DNA of 64,000 nt from Isoetes taiwanensis (taxonomy: Eukaryota > Streptophyta > Lycopodiopsida > Isoetales > Isoetaceae). Positions 22,640 through 31,950 of the stretch are shown piece after piece. A program made the position numbers and the translations under genes. Numbering within the stretch: position 1 is the first letter of the stretch; the number at the start of each line of letters is the position of its first letter. The notes beneath the pieces were generated by a model, which saw only the letters and a list, made by a program, of their open reading frames with translations, did not search any database and was not told the DNA's origin. Location: assembly GCA_021234155.1 (NCBI GenBank), contig JAJEKV010000210.1:1151501-1215500 (forward strand). The letters run 5' to 3'.

Positions 22640-22905
22640 ACCCATGCAATCTTCTGCCCAACGACCTTTTCTTCTTTGGCAAGTTCTTATGTTTCTCTGG
22701 TTCGACCGATACCTTTTCAAAGCCGCTAATTCATCTTCTGGCTTTGACAGTTTTTGCCTGAGCTGCAGGTTCCATTCATCGTCTGTGATGACTACTTCAC
22801 ATAACAAAAAAATAATTAAAGAATTCTTACCTGATTCCCTGCACAAGTTGGAAGACTCTAGAAGTAGATCTGCAGCAGTAGGCGCTATTGTCAACAAAAT
22901 CCATT
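22640..22905 (-). other. Minus-strand open frame with exon-like features, unknown family
   Basis: From about 22905 down to a stop near 22638 the minus strand stays open: APTAADLLLESSNLCRESG, then, after 16 codons that could be spliced, DDEWNLQLRQKLSKPEDELA and a Lys/Arg-rich end. GGAATCAG|GTAAGAATT and ATCACAG|ACGATG look like donor and acceptor, but the implied intron is only 48 bp, shorter than normal plant introns, and is in frame. Composition suggests a helical, charged C-terminus. I recognise no family and no ATG start is evident. Confidence 0.25.
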
Positions 22906-23265
22906 TCCAAGTACAAACAAATAATTTTTTTTGACTGGCAAAAATAGGAACCAAAATTGGAGGATACATTATAGCTTTAAGCATGACCACTAATGATATC
23001 TGTGGATGACATCCTGAAGCATGCATAAGGATGAACAAAGCATGATTAAACTATCAATGTTATCGATAGCAAGTTCACTGCCTACACAGCAAGATAGAAT
23101 TGTCAACCAGAAATTCGTAGCTAATAATGCACATTATTTTTAAAATATCAATTACGACACATACCACTGGAAGTGCAGCTGCAAACCCAGCTATTTCCGC
23201 AGATCTGAGCTTCCTCAGCCAGGATATCGCTTCATCGACCCTTCATCCTGTCGGATAAACAATAT

Positions 23266-24127
23266 GCACTTATGTACTTACATAAATAATCTCTATAGTG
23301 TATATTTCTTGGCACTTCAATATTTACATAAACAGGCTAACTGGCCCATAAAGTTTACCTATGTTTCCTTTAGTTAGGGCCCGAAGGGCCCAAAAGTTTT
23401 TTTAATATAACAAATACACAACTACCATTAACATTATTAACACAAACCATTGCACTTAACACATTTAAATTAAAATCCCCCTTAAACCCCCTTTGGTTTG
23501 GGTGCATATTCACACGGGGGGTTACTCCGGGCAACGAGAGAGTTTGTCCGGATGGGCATATTTGCCATTTATTCCAAGATCTGAACCGTATATAACAATC
23601 CTCGTTTGTGGGGTATGCATGTACAAGTTTTTGTATACTGTATATTAAGGTTTGCCAAATACTATAAGGTTTGAGAGAATGTACTTAATGGTGTTAATTT
23701 TGTACATGTATTATAACTATATTCTTGGGGCTCGGGGCCCTCGTAACCCCCGTGTGAATATGCACCCAAACCAAAGGGGTTTAAGGGGATTTTAATTTAA
23801 ATGTGTTAAGTGCAATGGTTTGTGTTAATAATGTTAATGCTATATTCTTGGGGCTCTCATTTTGCCCTCACGTAACCCAGGTGTGAATATGCACCCAAAC
23901 CAAAGGGGTTTAAGGGGGATTTTAATTTAAATGTGTTAAGTGCAATGGTTTGTGTTAATAATGTTAATGGTAGTTGTGTATTTGTTATATTAAAAAAATT
24001 TTGGGCCCTTAGGGCCCTAACTAAAAAACATAGGTAAACTTTATGGGCGGATTAACTTTGTTTATGTAAATATTGAAGTGCCAAGAAATATACACTATAG
24101 AGATTATTTATGTAAGTACATAAGTGC
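23266..24127. mobile_element. Foldback element with about 260-bp inverted arms
   Basis: The left arm, 23266 to about 23525, is complementary to the right arm, about 23868-24127. Matching landmarks in both arms are GCACTTATGTACTTAC, CACTTCAATATTTACATAAA, GTTAGGGCCC...GGGCCC, CCATTAACATTATTAACAC, AATTAAAATCCCCCTTAAA and GGTTTGGGTGCATATTCACA. The loop holds about 340 bp, within which the inner part of the right arm has been tandemly duplicated (units starting near 23717 and 23840, period about 123 bp). There is no coding capacity. Such long-armed hairpins are known as foldback transposons or long-TIR nonautonomous elements; the superfamily is not clear. Confidence 0.8.
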
Positions 24128-25900
24128 CAAAAAAATAAACAAATGTAAGAATATGGTGATTTGCGGTTTTAAATAAAGATAAATGAGGATAAAGAACATA
24201 TGGAAACAATCAAGGGAACCATAATATGGTTTCATGTGGATGTGTATTAGGAAACATTATCTGCAATCGGGGTTACACCTTCTTCATGTAGAACCATATA
24301 ATAATAGATCTCAGTTGCAATATACAATATAAACAAAAGTAGAGGACACAATTAATGTAAAAGTTTTTCTGACCTTGAATAGTGCCTTCACATGTGGATG
24401 CTAGGATTTGCTCTTAAATGTAGCCAAATTGAATAATAAAATATTTGATGAAAACCATCACGTAAACCGGCAAGAGTTGCCGCGGTAACATTGTTCCAAT
24501 AATTCTAATCTCTTTCATGTAGACATAAATGGCAAGTATTCTTACAAGCAATACAATAGAGATTTTCATTTGTACCAAAACGAGAATCCTTATTGATATT
24601 AGAATCCATCTCCTGCAAAAAATCAAAATCTTCAACTTTTGCTTATATCTATGAAAATGAAAAACTCCATCTGTAAAAGCGGCTATAGCAACATTATAGA
24701 GCAAGAGCGACTACATTGGTAACTCTGAGATGCTACATTTTGACTTTAAAAGGAGGCATTTCTAACTAAGTATACAAACAAATTGAAGATCATAAAGGAG
24801 CAAGATTATTTGGAATCGCACTTGCGGCCACAATTAAATGGCAACAGGATGCACAAAAAGCGGTTAACCAAAAGCACTTAATCAAAGTACTTAGCTAGTG
24901 AGGACAATCCACGAGCAATGTGGCTGTGGTGGCTGCAAGCATTTACAGATTGGACTATTTATACAATCCCGGGTGCAAGATGTCGATGTAGCGGTAGTTA
25001 TTACATGCCTTTTCATTAGGGCAATGTACGTAGATATGGCGGTTCGATAGCAATTATTACAAAGGAGAGACTTTGGAAGCCCGGGTCTCTCATGACAGGA
25101 CACCCTTTGCAAGGTGTCGGACTTGTCGAGATGTTACAAAAGCGAGGTTCATTGCGACATAAACTAGCAATATGACGGAAGCTTCTTACAATTTACGGCA
25201 TAATGGTTCGTAGGGGCAATCTGCGGCAAGGTGGTACATCCACAAAACCAAAGAGATTTAGTGACTTCATTAAGAACTCATTGGAAGATGCATAATGAAT
25301 CATCTGAGAAAAAAATACCTTGAAACTCCACAATTTATTGCATACAACCGTTTGTACAACCGTTTGTTCGTTTGAAGAAAAGGCGTGAGATTGTAACTAG
25401 TTGTAACTATGGATCTTAGAGTTATCATCCTTTGTCGGACTACGTGGAAGCGGAAGGAAACAAGATGAAGATATTAATTTGTCTTTGGAAAAAAGTGGTA
25501 AAAGCAGATCCAGATCCCATCACCACACAAAGCCGACGGATTTAGGTGTTCTACCTTGTTTTCGACCTCGCTTGCTCCGAGTCTTCTCAACCGCACAATG
25601 AAAGCAACTTCGATTTAAAGGGGATAAAACAAAGCATGATGGTCGAATGTTCCTCAAGATAAGCATACGACGGTGAGCAAGCTCAACCACGCCCACAACA
25701 CGATATGCAAGGATTCCGGCGAAAAGCTGTTAAGCCCGTGACGAAGAATCACAACATCGGACGATCATCATCCAGGAGTCTCCGAGATGTGGCTCCTTTG
25801 GCTTTGCCTTCCCGAGCCCTGAAAAGAAGAAAATGTAACTCGAAAATAACCCTAAAATACCTTTGTTCGATGCCTGCATGTTTGATTTTCAGATATGTAG
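24128..25900. other. Intergenic DNA, no gene recognised
   Basis: Only AT-rich sequence with short open frames on either strand is visible. Near 25349 ACAACCGTTTGT is repeated. The end of this stretch (about 25850) begins to resemble 28110 onward, see the duplicated segment. Confidence 0.4.
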
Positions 25901-25907
25901 AGAAATC

Positions 25908-26030
25908 ATAGGTATGACCATTGAAAAATGCCACTAAATTTGGAGTGAGCGTATGTGCACTCTAGATGTACCGATTAGTACGTCTCATGGAATACTATTA
26001 TCAAATCATATAAAAACCTTAGGAAAAAAA
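25908..26030. repeat. Segment duplicated at 28205-28345, copy 1
   Basis: It shares with 28205-28345 the ordered phrases CCATTGAAAA, GAGCGTATG, GCACTCTAGATGTAC, GATTAGTA and ATCAAATCATATAAAAACC. The similarity stops at the left arm of the second foldback element, which probably inserted here. Confidence 0.75.
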
Positions 26031-26034
26031 GTAC

Positions 26035-26488
26035 ATAACAATCAATACATAATTACCATTAACATTATTAACACAAACCATTGCATTCAATGCATTTAAA
26101 TTAAAATCCCCCTTAAACCCCCTTTGGTTTGGGTGCATATTCACACGGGGGGGTGACTCGGGCGAGTTGTCGGGATTGGCATATTCGCCCCTTATTCCTT
26201 AATCTACACCGTACGTAAAGTTCCTCATTTGTGGGGTATGCAAGTACAAAATTTGCTATACTGTATAATAAGATTCGCGAAATACTATAAGATTTCAAGC
26301 GGAATACTATATGGTGTTGATTTCGTACGTGCAAAATACAATTATGAGGGCTCTCGCTGCCCTACGTCACCCCCCGTGTGAATATGCACCCAAACCAAAG
26401 GGGGTTTAAGGGGGATTTTAATTTAAATGCATTGAATGCAATGGTTTGTGTTAATAATGTTAATGGTAATTATGTATTGATTGTTATA
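26035..26488. mobile_element. Second foldback element, related to the one at 23.3-24.1 kb
   Basis: Inverted arms of about 122 bp (26035-26157 and about 26367-26488) carry the same core as the first foldback element: CCATTAACATTATTAACAC, TTTAAATTAAAATCCCCCTT and GGTTTGGGTGCATATTCACA. The right side continues outward into a GGGCCC...GGGCCC motif and TTTAAGGGCG as in the first element, while the left side lacks that outer part. It is therefore a shorter or one-side-truncated family member. No coding sequence. Confidence 0.75.
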
Positions 26489-26539
26489 TAAAAAAATTTT
26501 TTGGGCCCTTCGGGCCCTAACAAAAGGAAAAAAATAGAA

Positions 26540-27050
26540 ACTTTAAGGGCGTGAATATTAATTATTAATTCAAGAGATTGTATAAAACATCAAGGACATT
26601 GCATTTTCATTTAATACAATGCATTTTTAGCTGAAATAGTTTGTTGCAATGTGACTATTCATCTCGATATATGACAATGTTTTATGTTAGAAACATTGAA
26701 ATGGACAAATGGCCATCCAACGAGTCCATAGCAAGGATGATGTGGCCATCCTGCGGGTATATACCACGAGTAAAATAAGAATGAATTCAGACAAAATATT
26801 GGTACTTTCGAGAAAGGATCTCAATAAATATCAGGGCACCGATATGCCGAATGCTTTGGTTGTTGGCATGCATCTCCTAAGAGTTTGCATCAAATTATTT
26901 TGCATTGCATACTAAGGGCCGCTCAATACACTTTATTTGAAACTTGAATAGAATTTCGTATTAATCCACACATTAAATGTATTTCATATCAAAGCGATTA
27001 TTGCGAATCTAACTTGCCTTCAAAATGTGCCAACTTGTGTAGAGAGTTCT
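26540..27050. other. AT-rich DNA, nothing recognised
   Basis: No convincing coding or repeat structure. Confidence 0.4.
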
Positions 27051-27051
27051 A

Positions 27052-27370
27052 CTCCCCTTTCCAAAACTAGCTCAACCATCTACCGTCTCATTCTCCATAT
27101 CAAAATATAAAAATCAAGATACTGCTTCAAAAGGAAAACTTAGTTTCTGCATTCTCAAACAGGGCAACTAAAATGGATGGATGAACCTACTAGGCACAAA
27201 TGGAAGAGGTAAGTAACCATGAGCATAGATAGAAGAATAACCAAGAAATACATGGGCCTTTCCTTTCTAAAACTAGCTCAAACATCTACTATCTCAATCT
27301 CCATTTCAATAAATAAAAATGAAGATCCAGCTTCTAAAGGTAAACTTAGTTTCTGCATTCTCAAACTGTA
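27052..27370. repeat. Direct duplication, period about 203 bp
   Basis: About 110 bp starting near 27055 (AAAACTAGCTCAACCATCTA ... CTTAGTTTCTGCATTCTCAA) recurs starting near 27257 with scattered differences. About 90 bp of nonmatching sequence separates the copies. Confidence 0.8.
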
Positions 27371-27468
27371 ATGTAAACGCTGCTTTGGAAGGGCATATAA
27401 TACACCATTTTGTATTCTCAGCTACATGGAAGCCATATTTGAAATGGTCGCCATCGAGGGATTACAGA

Positions 27469-27669
27469 TTACTTCTTTACTTTGTGGTACAAAGCAAGCT
27501 GCCTTCTTAATGTGCCCATTTTGAAATAGAAATAGAAATAGAGAAATAGCTTTTGCAAAGCAAACAAGAGAATTACTATCATAATTCTTGCCATAGCATG
27601 AGAGAAAGAGAAGGCATAGCCTATGATGCAAGCTTCAACTTCAATGATAATTCGATCCGGATCCGCCAT
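27469..27669 (-). CDS. Short open reading frame with a strong plant start context, unknown
   Basis: A minus-strand ATG at 27669 lies in ACCATGGCGG, an ideal plant initiation context, and opens MADPDRIIIEVEACIIGYAF, then a hydrophobic stretch rich in Ile, Leu and Phe, to a stop at 27469 (66 residues). About 114 bp upstream the start region is duplicated and opens MADQDQIIIEAG before a stop. It may be the first exon of a gene, with the true end at a splice site, or a chance frame. I recognise no family. Confidence 0.25.
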   Translation of the reverse strand: MADPDRIIIEVEACIIGYAFSFSHAMARIMIVILLFALQKLFLYFYFYFKMGTLRRQLALYHKVKK

Positions 27670-27790
27670 GGTAGAATATGCACCACAAAATTAATTTGGA
27701 TATGCACCACAAGTGCGCCATCGGAAAGCATAGCCTATGATGCTAGCCGGCTTCAATAATAATTTGATCTTGATCCGCCATGGTCACAGG
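27612..27790. repeat. Duplication of a start-codon region, period 114 bp
   Basis: GCATAGCCTATGATGC, TTCAA, AATAATT, GATC and GATCCGCCATGG occur in the same order at 27614-27672 and 27728-27783. On the minus strand each copy carries an ACCATGGCGGATC start. Confidence 0.8.
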
Positions 27791-28638
27791 AAAAGGTTGC
27801 ACCCAACGGGTTTGCCACCAAAAGGGTCTGAATCATTTGCCGCAGGGCTTCGACAACAAGAGAGAACAACAAGATCATTCTTCATAGCTTCCACGCCGCC
27901 TCCCACACAACACAATATGAACCTTGCAAACCGCCCGAGACAACTGCGACTCTCCAAAGATCCCGAACTCAAAATCGAATGCCAAAACATCCTTTTGTTC
28001 ACTAACCCTAAGCCATTCAATCAAAACCCAAATGGAAGAATCCATTTTTGTAAGCTGCCCAAATCCGATCTTTGTTTTGAATCAGACCCACATAACCACG
28101 CCCTTTACAAACAAAAACCCTAAAATGAGCTTTCGAGCTTTGCATGTCGAGAAAAAAAAAAATATAATCTGAAAAATAAAACTTAAGCGAAAAAAATACT
28201 ACATATATGGGTCTACACCATTGAAAAGAGGCATTAAAATTAATTCAAGCGTATGCAAATACAATGGGCACTCTAGATGTACTAATTAGTAGGCCTTGTG
28301 TAATACGCCCATCAAATCATATAAAAACCATTGGAAAAACCGTACAAAAATACAAAAAAAACCCCCTGTTATTATGCTACATATGCACGCTGAATTCTGT
28401 CTGCTGCAATGTGATGCATGAGATTAACCACTCAGAATTAATATTCAAAATTTGATTCCAGTTATAATCACGGCATATTTTATTCAACGAATTACCTCTG
28501 TAAAGAAACATGGAGGGACAAGGACTTCAACAAAACCGCAATCTACAGTAGCTTCGCTGGCCTGCTCACACTTCTTAGACACTCAACAATTTTCTTGAAC
28601 CTGTTTAGTGCATCCACACAAAAGGAAATCAAGACTTA
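27791..28638. other. Intergenic DNA with duplicated segment, copy 2 at 28205-28345
   Basis: The part at 28205-28345 is the partner of 25908-26030. Just before it, CCCTAAAATGAGCTTTCGAG near 28119 resembles CCCTAAAATACCTTTGTTCG near 25850, so the duplication probably extends further left. No gene is recognised. Confidence 0.4.
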
Positions 28639-28786
28639 CCAAAACCCTGGTCCCAGTTCCGATGCAAGCGATCTCGGCTCCAACAGACCCAGCAACCAAG
28701 AACTGCAGCCAATCGACTTGTTTAAGTTTGTTCCTTTCGGATTTTTTCATGTCGGATTTTGCAAGCGAAGGCAATCTGCCCTGCAT
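28639..28786 (-). CDS. Candidate first exon, unknown protein
   Basis: A minus-strand ATG at 28786 opens MQGRLPSLAKSDMKKSERNK followed by LKQVDWLQFLVAGSVGAEIA and CIGTGTRVL, after which GTAAGTC is a near-perfect splice donor (28633-28638). The frame is open across the whole exon. No matching acceptor and continuation could be identified to the left, and the Mutator-like element lies less than 100 bp upstream on the other side. Function unknown. Confidence 0.3.
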
Positions 28787-28861
28787 CAAATTTCCAGACT
28801 CCAGTTCCGGCTGCCCTAACAACTTGCCCTAATTTTATTTTTTCCACTCATTATATAACAT

Positions 28862-29653
28862 TTTTTTATTGGAAAAATTTTTAAAATGCCCCTGTATATG
28901 GAGGTATTTGTGAAAATGCCCTTGTATTTGCAGAAATTACTAAATTGCCTCTAATTCTAAGTCTAACGTAATTAATTCGTTCCTTTCCATGTTGACTGCG
29001 TCCTTCCGTCTACAGTGGGTTGAAAAAAACCCCAGCTCCAGCCTATGGCTTTGCCACAAAATAGAGGATTGCTCAGGATTGTGTGCCCAAATTAGCGGCA
29101 GATTACATAGTTTTTTCCGCCCAAAGAAGGCAAAATCAGCAGCCGGGAGGAGAAATCGAGTATAACATTGCTGTCATACATCCCAGGCGATACTGGTTTT
29201 CTATGGGCTGTGATTTTTGCCGATTTAGACTCTGCTAATAATCTAAGAGAAGATTGCAAGCTTTGGTTCTCCAAATATAGCTCTATAGTTGATTTGGTTG
29301 TGAGCATGACCTCGCAGGCTTGTTCCTAGGAGAAACAGAGCACTGGATATAGGTCGTTTTATATAAGAAAAGTAGGTTAAGCAAGACAATATGGATCAAT
29401 ATGCTCAAAATGTAGACGAATTTGCAACAGTTGTGAGCAAAAATCACATGGGTGAGAGTTTGAAACGGCAAAACAATTTTTGTGATGCCGAAACAGTAAA
29501 ACAAGAAAGTCTGTGATGTTGTCGTTGACGATGCTAATTCTATAGTCGTAGCCCACAATAGTAAAGGCATTTTGACAATTTCTTCAAATAGAAGGGCATT
29601 TTGACAAATACTCAAAAATATGAGGACATTTTTAAAATTTTTCCTTTTTTATT
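28862..29653. mobile_element. Mutator-like element (MULE), nonautonomous, with 9-bp target duplication
   Basis: The element spans 28871-29644. Its ends are long inverted repeats of roughly 80-100 bp. The left begins GGAAAAATTTTTAAAATGCC and continues with GTATTTGTGAAAATGCCCTT; the right end mirrors it (AAGGGCATTTTGACAAATAC ... TTTTAAAATTTTTCC). The 9 bp before it (28862-28870) and after it (29645-29653) are both TTTTTTATT. Long TIRs with a 9-bp duplication are diagnostic of the Mutator superfamily. The 774-bp body contains no transposase. It holds a minus-strand open stretch at about 29092-29307 (LTTKSTIELYLENQSLQSSL...) that could be captured host sequence (Pack-MULE), not identified. Confidence 0.85.
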
Positions 29654-30090
29654 TTATTAGGGTGAGATTCATGTATTGTAAGTCATGCGTTGTTTAATTG
29701 CTTTGAGGGTTCATCATAACTATAATCTGTCTATATGAGAGCAGTTTATTGCAAAATGCAAAGGATCAAGTGGTACTCACTATCAAATATGTATACAAAA
29801 ATCATATAAGCTTTATCTTTGCACTTTATAGACAAAACAAGTTAGTGATTCAACATGGCGACTTTTATGCACCAAACTTCTATACGGATATAAACAAAGC
29901 ATTAAAAGTAGCTACTTTGGACGATCAATCTTACATCTAAAGCATGTACAAACACACACTCCAACTTTTGATGACTTACAAGTTTCAACGGACACACCAA
30001 GCATGGACCAGCAGAATAGACTTTGGACAATGAGAACCACATTTTCATTCATCTTTTTGTAATTCCCACACCGTCAGTACGTGCTCTGGG
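29654..30090. other. AT-rich DNA, nothing recognised
   Basis: A 63-residue plus-strand frame at 29749-29940 has no motif. No further structure is visible. Confidence 0.35.
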
Positions 30091-30099
30091 GTCGTACAT

Positions 30100-30390
30100 T
30101 CAGGAGGTACTAGATCTGCGAGCTCACCTTTGCCCCCGCCTGGCTGCCCGCTGATCAGGCATTACGGGTGCGGTGCATGAGTGTATATATTTCTGTGTTT
30201 TAGCATTTTGTATATTAGAACAGTTTGTCAGCAGGCTGATTGCTGCCACGGTTTTTCCCTCGAAAACCCTTCGGGGCGGGGGTTTTTTAATCCGGGTAGT
30301 AATCCGCTTGCTGCGCTTTTGTATTGGGTCCCATAGATCGATTGGTCTCTGTGGACGATAAAAATACCTTCCTTCCTTCCTTCCTTACTA
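30100..30390 (+). mobile_element. Possible LINE 3' end
   Basis: A G+C-rich block ends in a G-rich and T-rich 3'-UTR-like stretch (TTCGGGGCGGGGGTTTTTTA near 30270) followed by TTGTATTGGGTCC and a terminal ATAAAAATACC(TTCC)n tract at 30361-30388. Plant L1 elements often end in this style, but no coding domain is visible here and no target duplication was found. Confidence 0.3.
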
Positions 30391-30548
30391 ATACAAACTA
30401 CTACCTTAGGGGCAATAAACATAATACAAAGACATGTGTAATGTAATGTGATGAGAGGTTATGTTGAGAGATATGACCACAACTTCTTTGGCATGAATCC
30501 CATAAAGGGTACAACCCTGTCCCATTCAAGGTTTTCTTAGCTTGAATG

Positions 30549-30598
30549 GATTGGGGACATAAAGCTGAAAAGCTTTTCTTAGCTTTATGTCCCCAATC
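30549..30598. repeat. Perfect 18-bp hairpin
   Basis: GATTGGGGACATAAAGCT (30549-30566) is followed after 14 bases by its exact complement (30581-30598). TTTTCTTAGCTT is also repeated on both sides of the stem. The origin could be a small inverted duplication. Confidence 0.85.
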
Positions 30599-30599
30599 T

Positions 30600-31373
30600 C
30601 TTATATGTTTTTCCTTCTTTCAAATGTCTGTCCAGCATGTTCTGATAATTAAACCTTGATAATTGGCATGTTCTTTTTTGTCCTTTTGAAATAAACTTAT
30701 ATTGGCCATGGCAAGCGGCTATGGCAGAGGAGCATTTCAGGACAATGCTCTATCTTAAATCTAGACTGTTTCATTTAATTGGTAGCATAATAAAATATTT
30801 GTATTGCAGGAATATACAATGGAGCTTTTTGAGATTGGCAAAGTTCCAGCATCATTTTTGGCATGTCTAGGCCACTGTTTCAAGTTTGTATAGGTATTGT
30901 ACTGCCTACATTATGCCTGCATTTTGAATTTAGTTACAGATTATTCTGTGGCACTTCTGAGTCACCGACATCTAGAGCAAATGCCTAGTTTCTTACTACC
31001 ATTCAAGATCTAAACCCATTTTGCTCCTGAAGCTGATTTGCCAGATAATTCATCACCTGAAGATGTCCTTCAGAATGTTGCCAAATCTGCAGGTAATGTG
31101 CAAGCTTTTGTGAGGCCTGGTTTGGATTCGGCCTTTCTGCTTAATCCTGCAAAATTTGAGCCCATTTGAACAAGTTTTTAAATGATGCTTTAGATTGCTT
31201 AAATTCATTTGATGCAGATGTCTGAACCCATGTCTATAACCATGTTAGTGCTGGTCGTCATTCACGTTTAGTCCTCATTCTTAGACATCTAGCTAGCTCT
31301 ATATCTGAGCAACCATGATAGTGTTGGTCCACATTCAGACATCTGAGTGCACGATTCGACTCTTGTTTGGGGT
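30600..31373 (+). other. Noncoding flank with one exon-like scrap
   Basis: Near 31030-31092 the plus strand reads ADLPDNSSPEDVLQNVAKSA up to a G|GTAATG donor-like site. The family is not recognised. The element at 31374 is inserted about 280 bp further on. Similar phrases (ATCTGAACC, AAATTCA.TTGAT) occur on its far side near 42400-42440, which may be ordinary repetition of the target region. Confidence 0.2.
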
Positions 31374-31938
31374 CAGGGTTGGGAACTCCGGAAAGCTGAC
31401 CCTCTGAGGACCCGTGGATCTAGGAGAGAGAGAGGGGACTATGTCACGCGGGATTTGCAAGAAGAGAAGAAAAAGAAGAAAACAGAACAAATGAGAGAAA
31501 GATGATAAGCTTCCTTGATATCAATGATGAAAATACATGAGCTCTACTTAATAGAGAGAAAACCGAAAGGAGACAAGACTCAAAACTCATCTAAAAACTT
31601 ATGTGCTAACTCTACTCATATATATAGTACAATGGCCTTGGGCCCAATATAGACACTGACCGATCTCGGTGCCGACTCACGGAAGGAGGCGATTCTGAGG
31701 AATGTTGGCGGTGCCTCTTGAAGTGCCTAGAATCTGATTGACCTTGAGGCGGTGACGGGCCGTCACTTGTCCGGCGGCGCCTCTTGTTGATGACCACATG
31801 CTTTGGCTGCGTGGTCGCTTTGCTTGGTCTTCAGCGAGCCTTGGATGTCCGACCCGTGGTCGACCGAGGATCCTTGAGCTTGACACAGTGCAGTCAGATG
31901 CATGAATAGTCCTGTATCGGGGAGGCACATGACTAACA
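31374..31938 (-). mobile_element. 3' LTR of the Athila/Tat-type element
   Basis: It matches 41780-42357 over its length. Both begin TGTTTGGGG and end GACTAACA on the plus strand, giving TG...CA ends in either orientation. Because pol reads on the minus strand, this is the 3' LTR. Its right border is followed by CTCCCCACCAAA, the complement of a polypurine tract. Confidence 0.85.
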
Positions 31939-31950
31939 CTCCCCACCAAA
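31939..31950 (-). promoter_or_regulatory. Polypurine tract of the Athila/Tat-type element
   Basis: On the minus strand TTTGGTGGGGAG directly abuts the LTR start TGTTAGTC. This is where plus-strand DNA synthesis is primed during reverse transcription. Confidence 0.7.

Noticed and set aside
22783-22830. 48-bp GT-AG intron in the unknown minus-strand frame
   Set aside because: Too short for plant splicing and a multiple of three, so reading through is equally possible.
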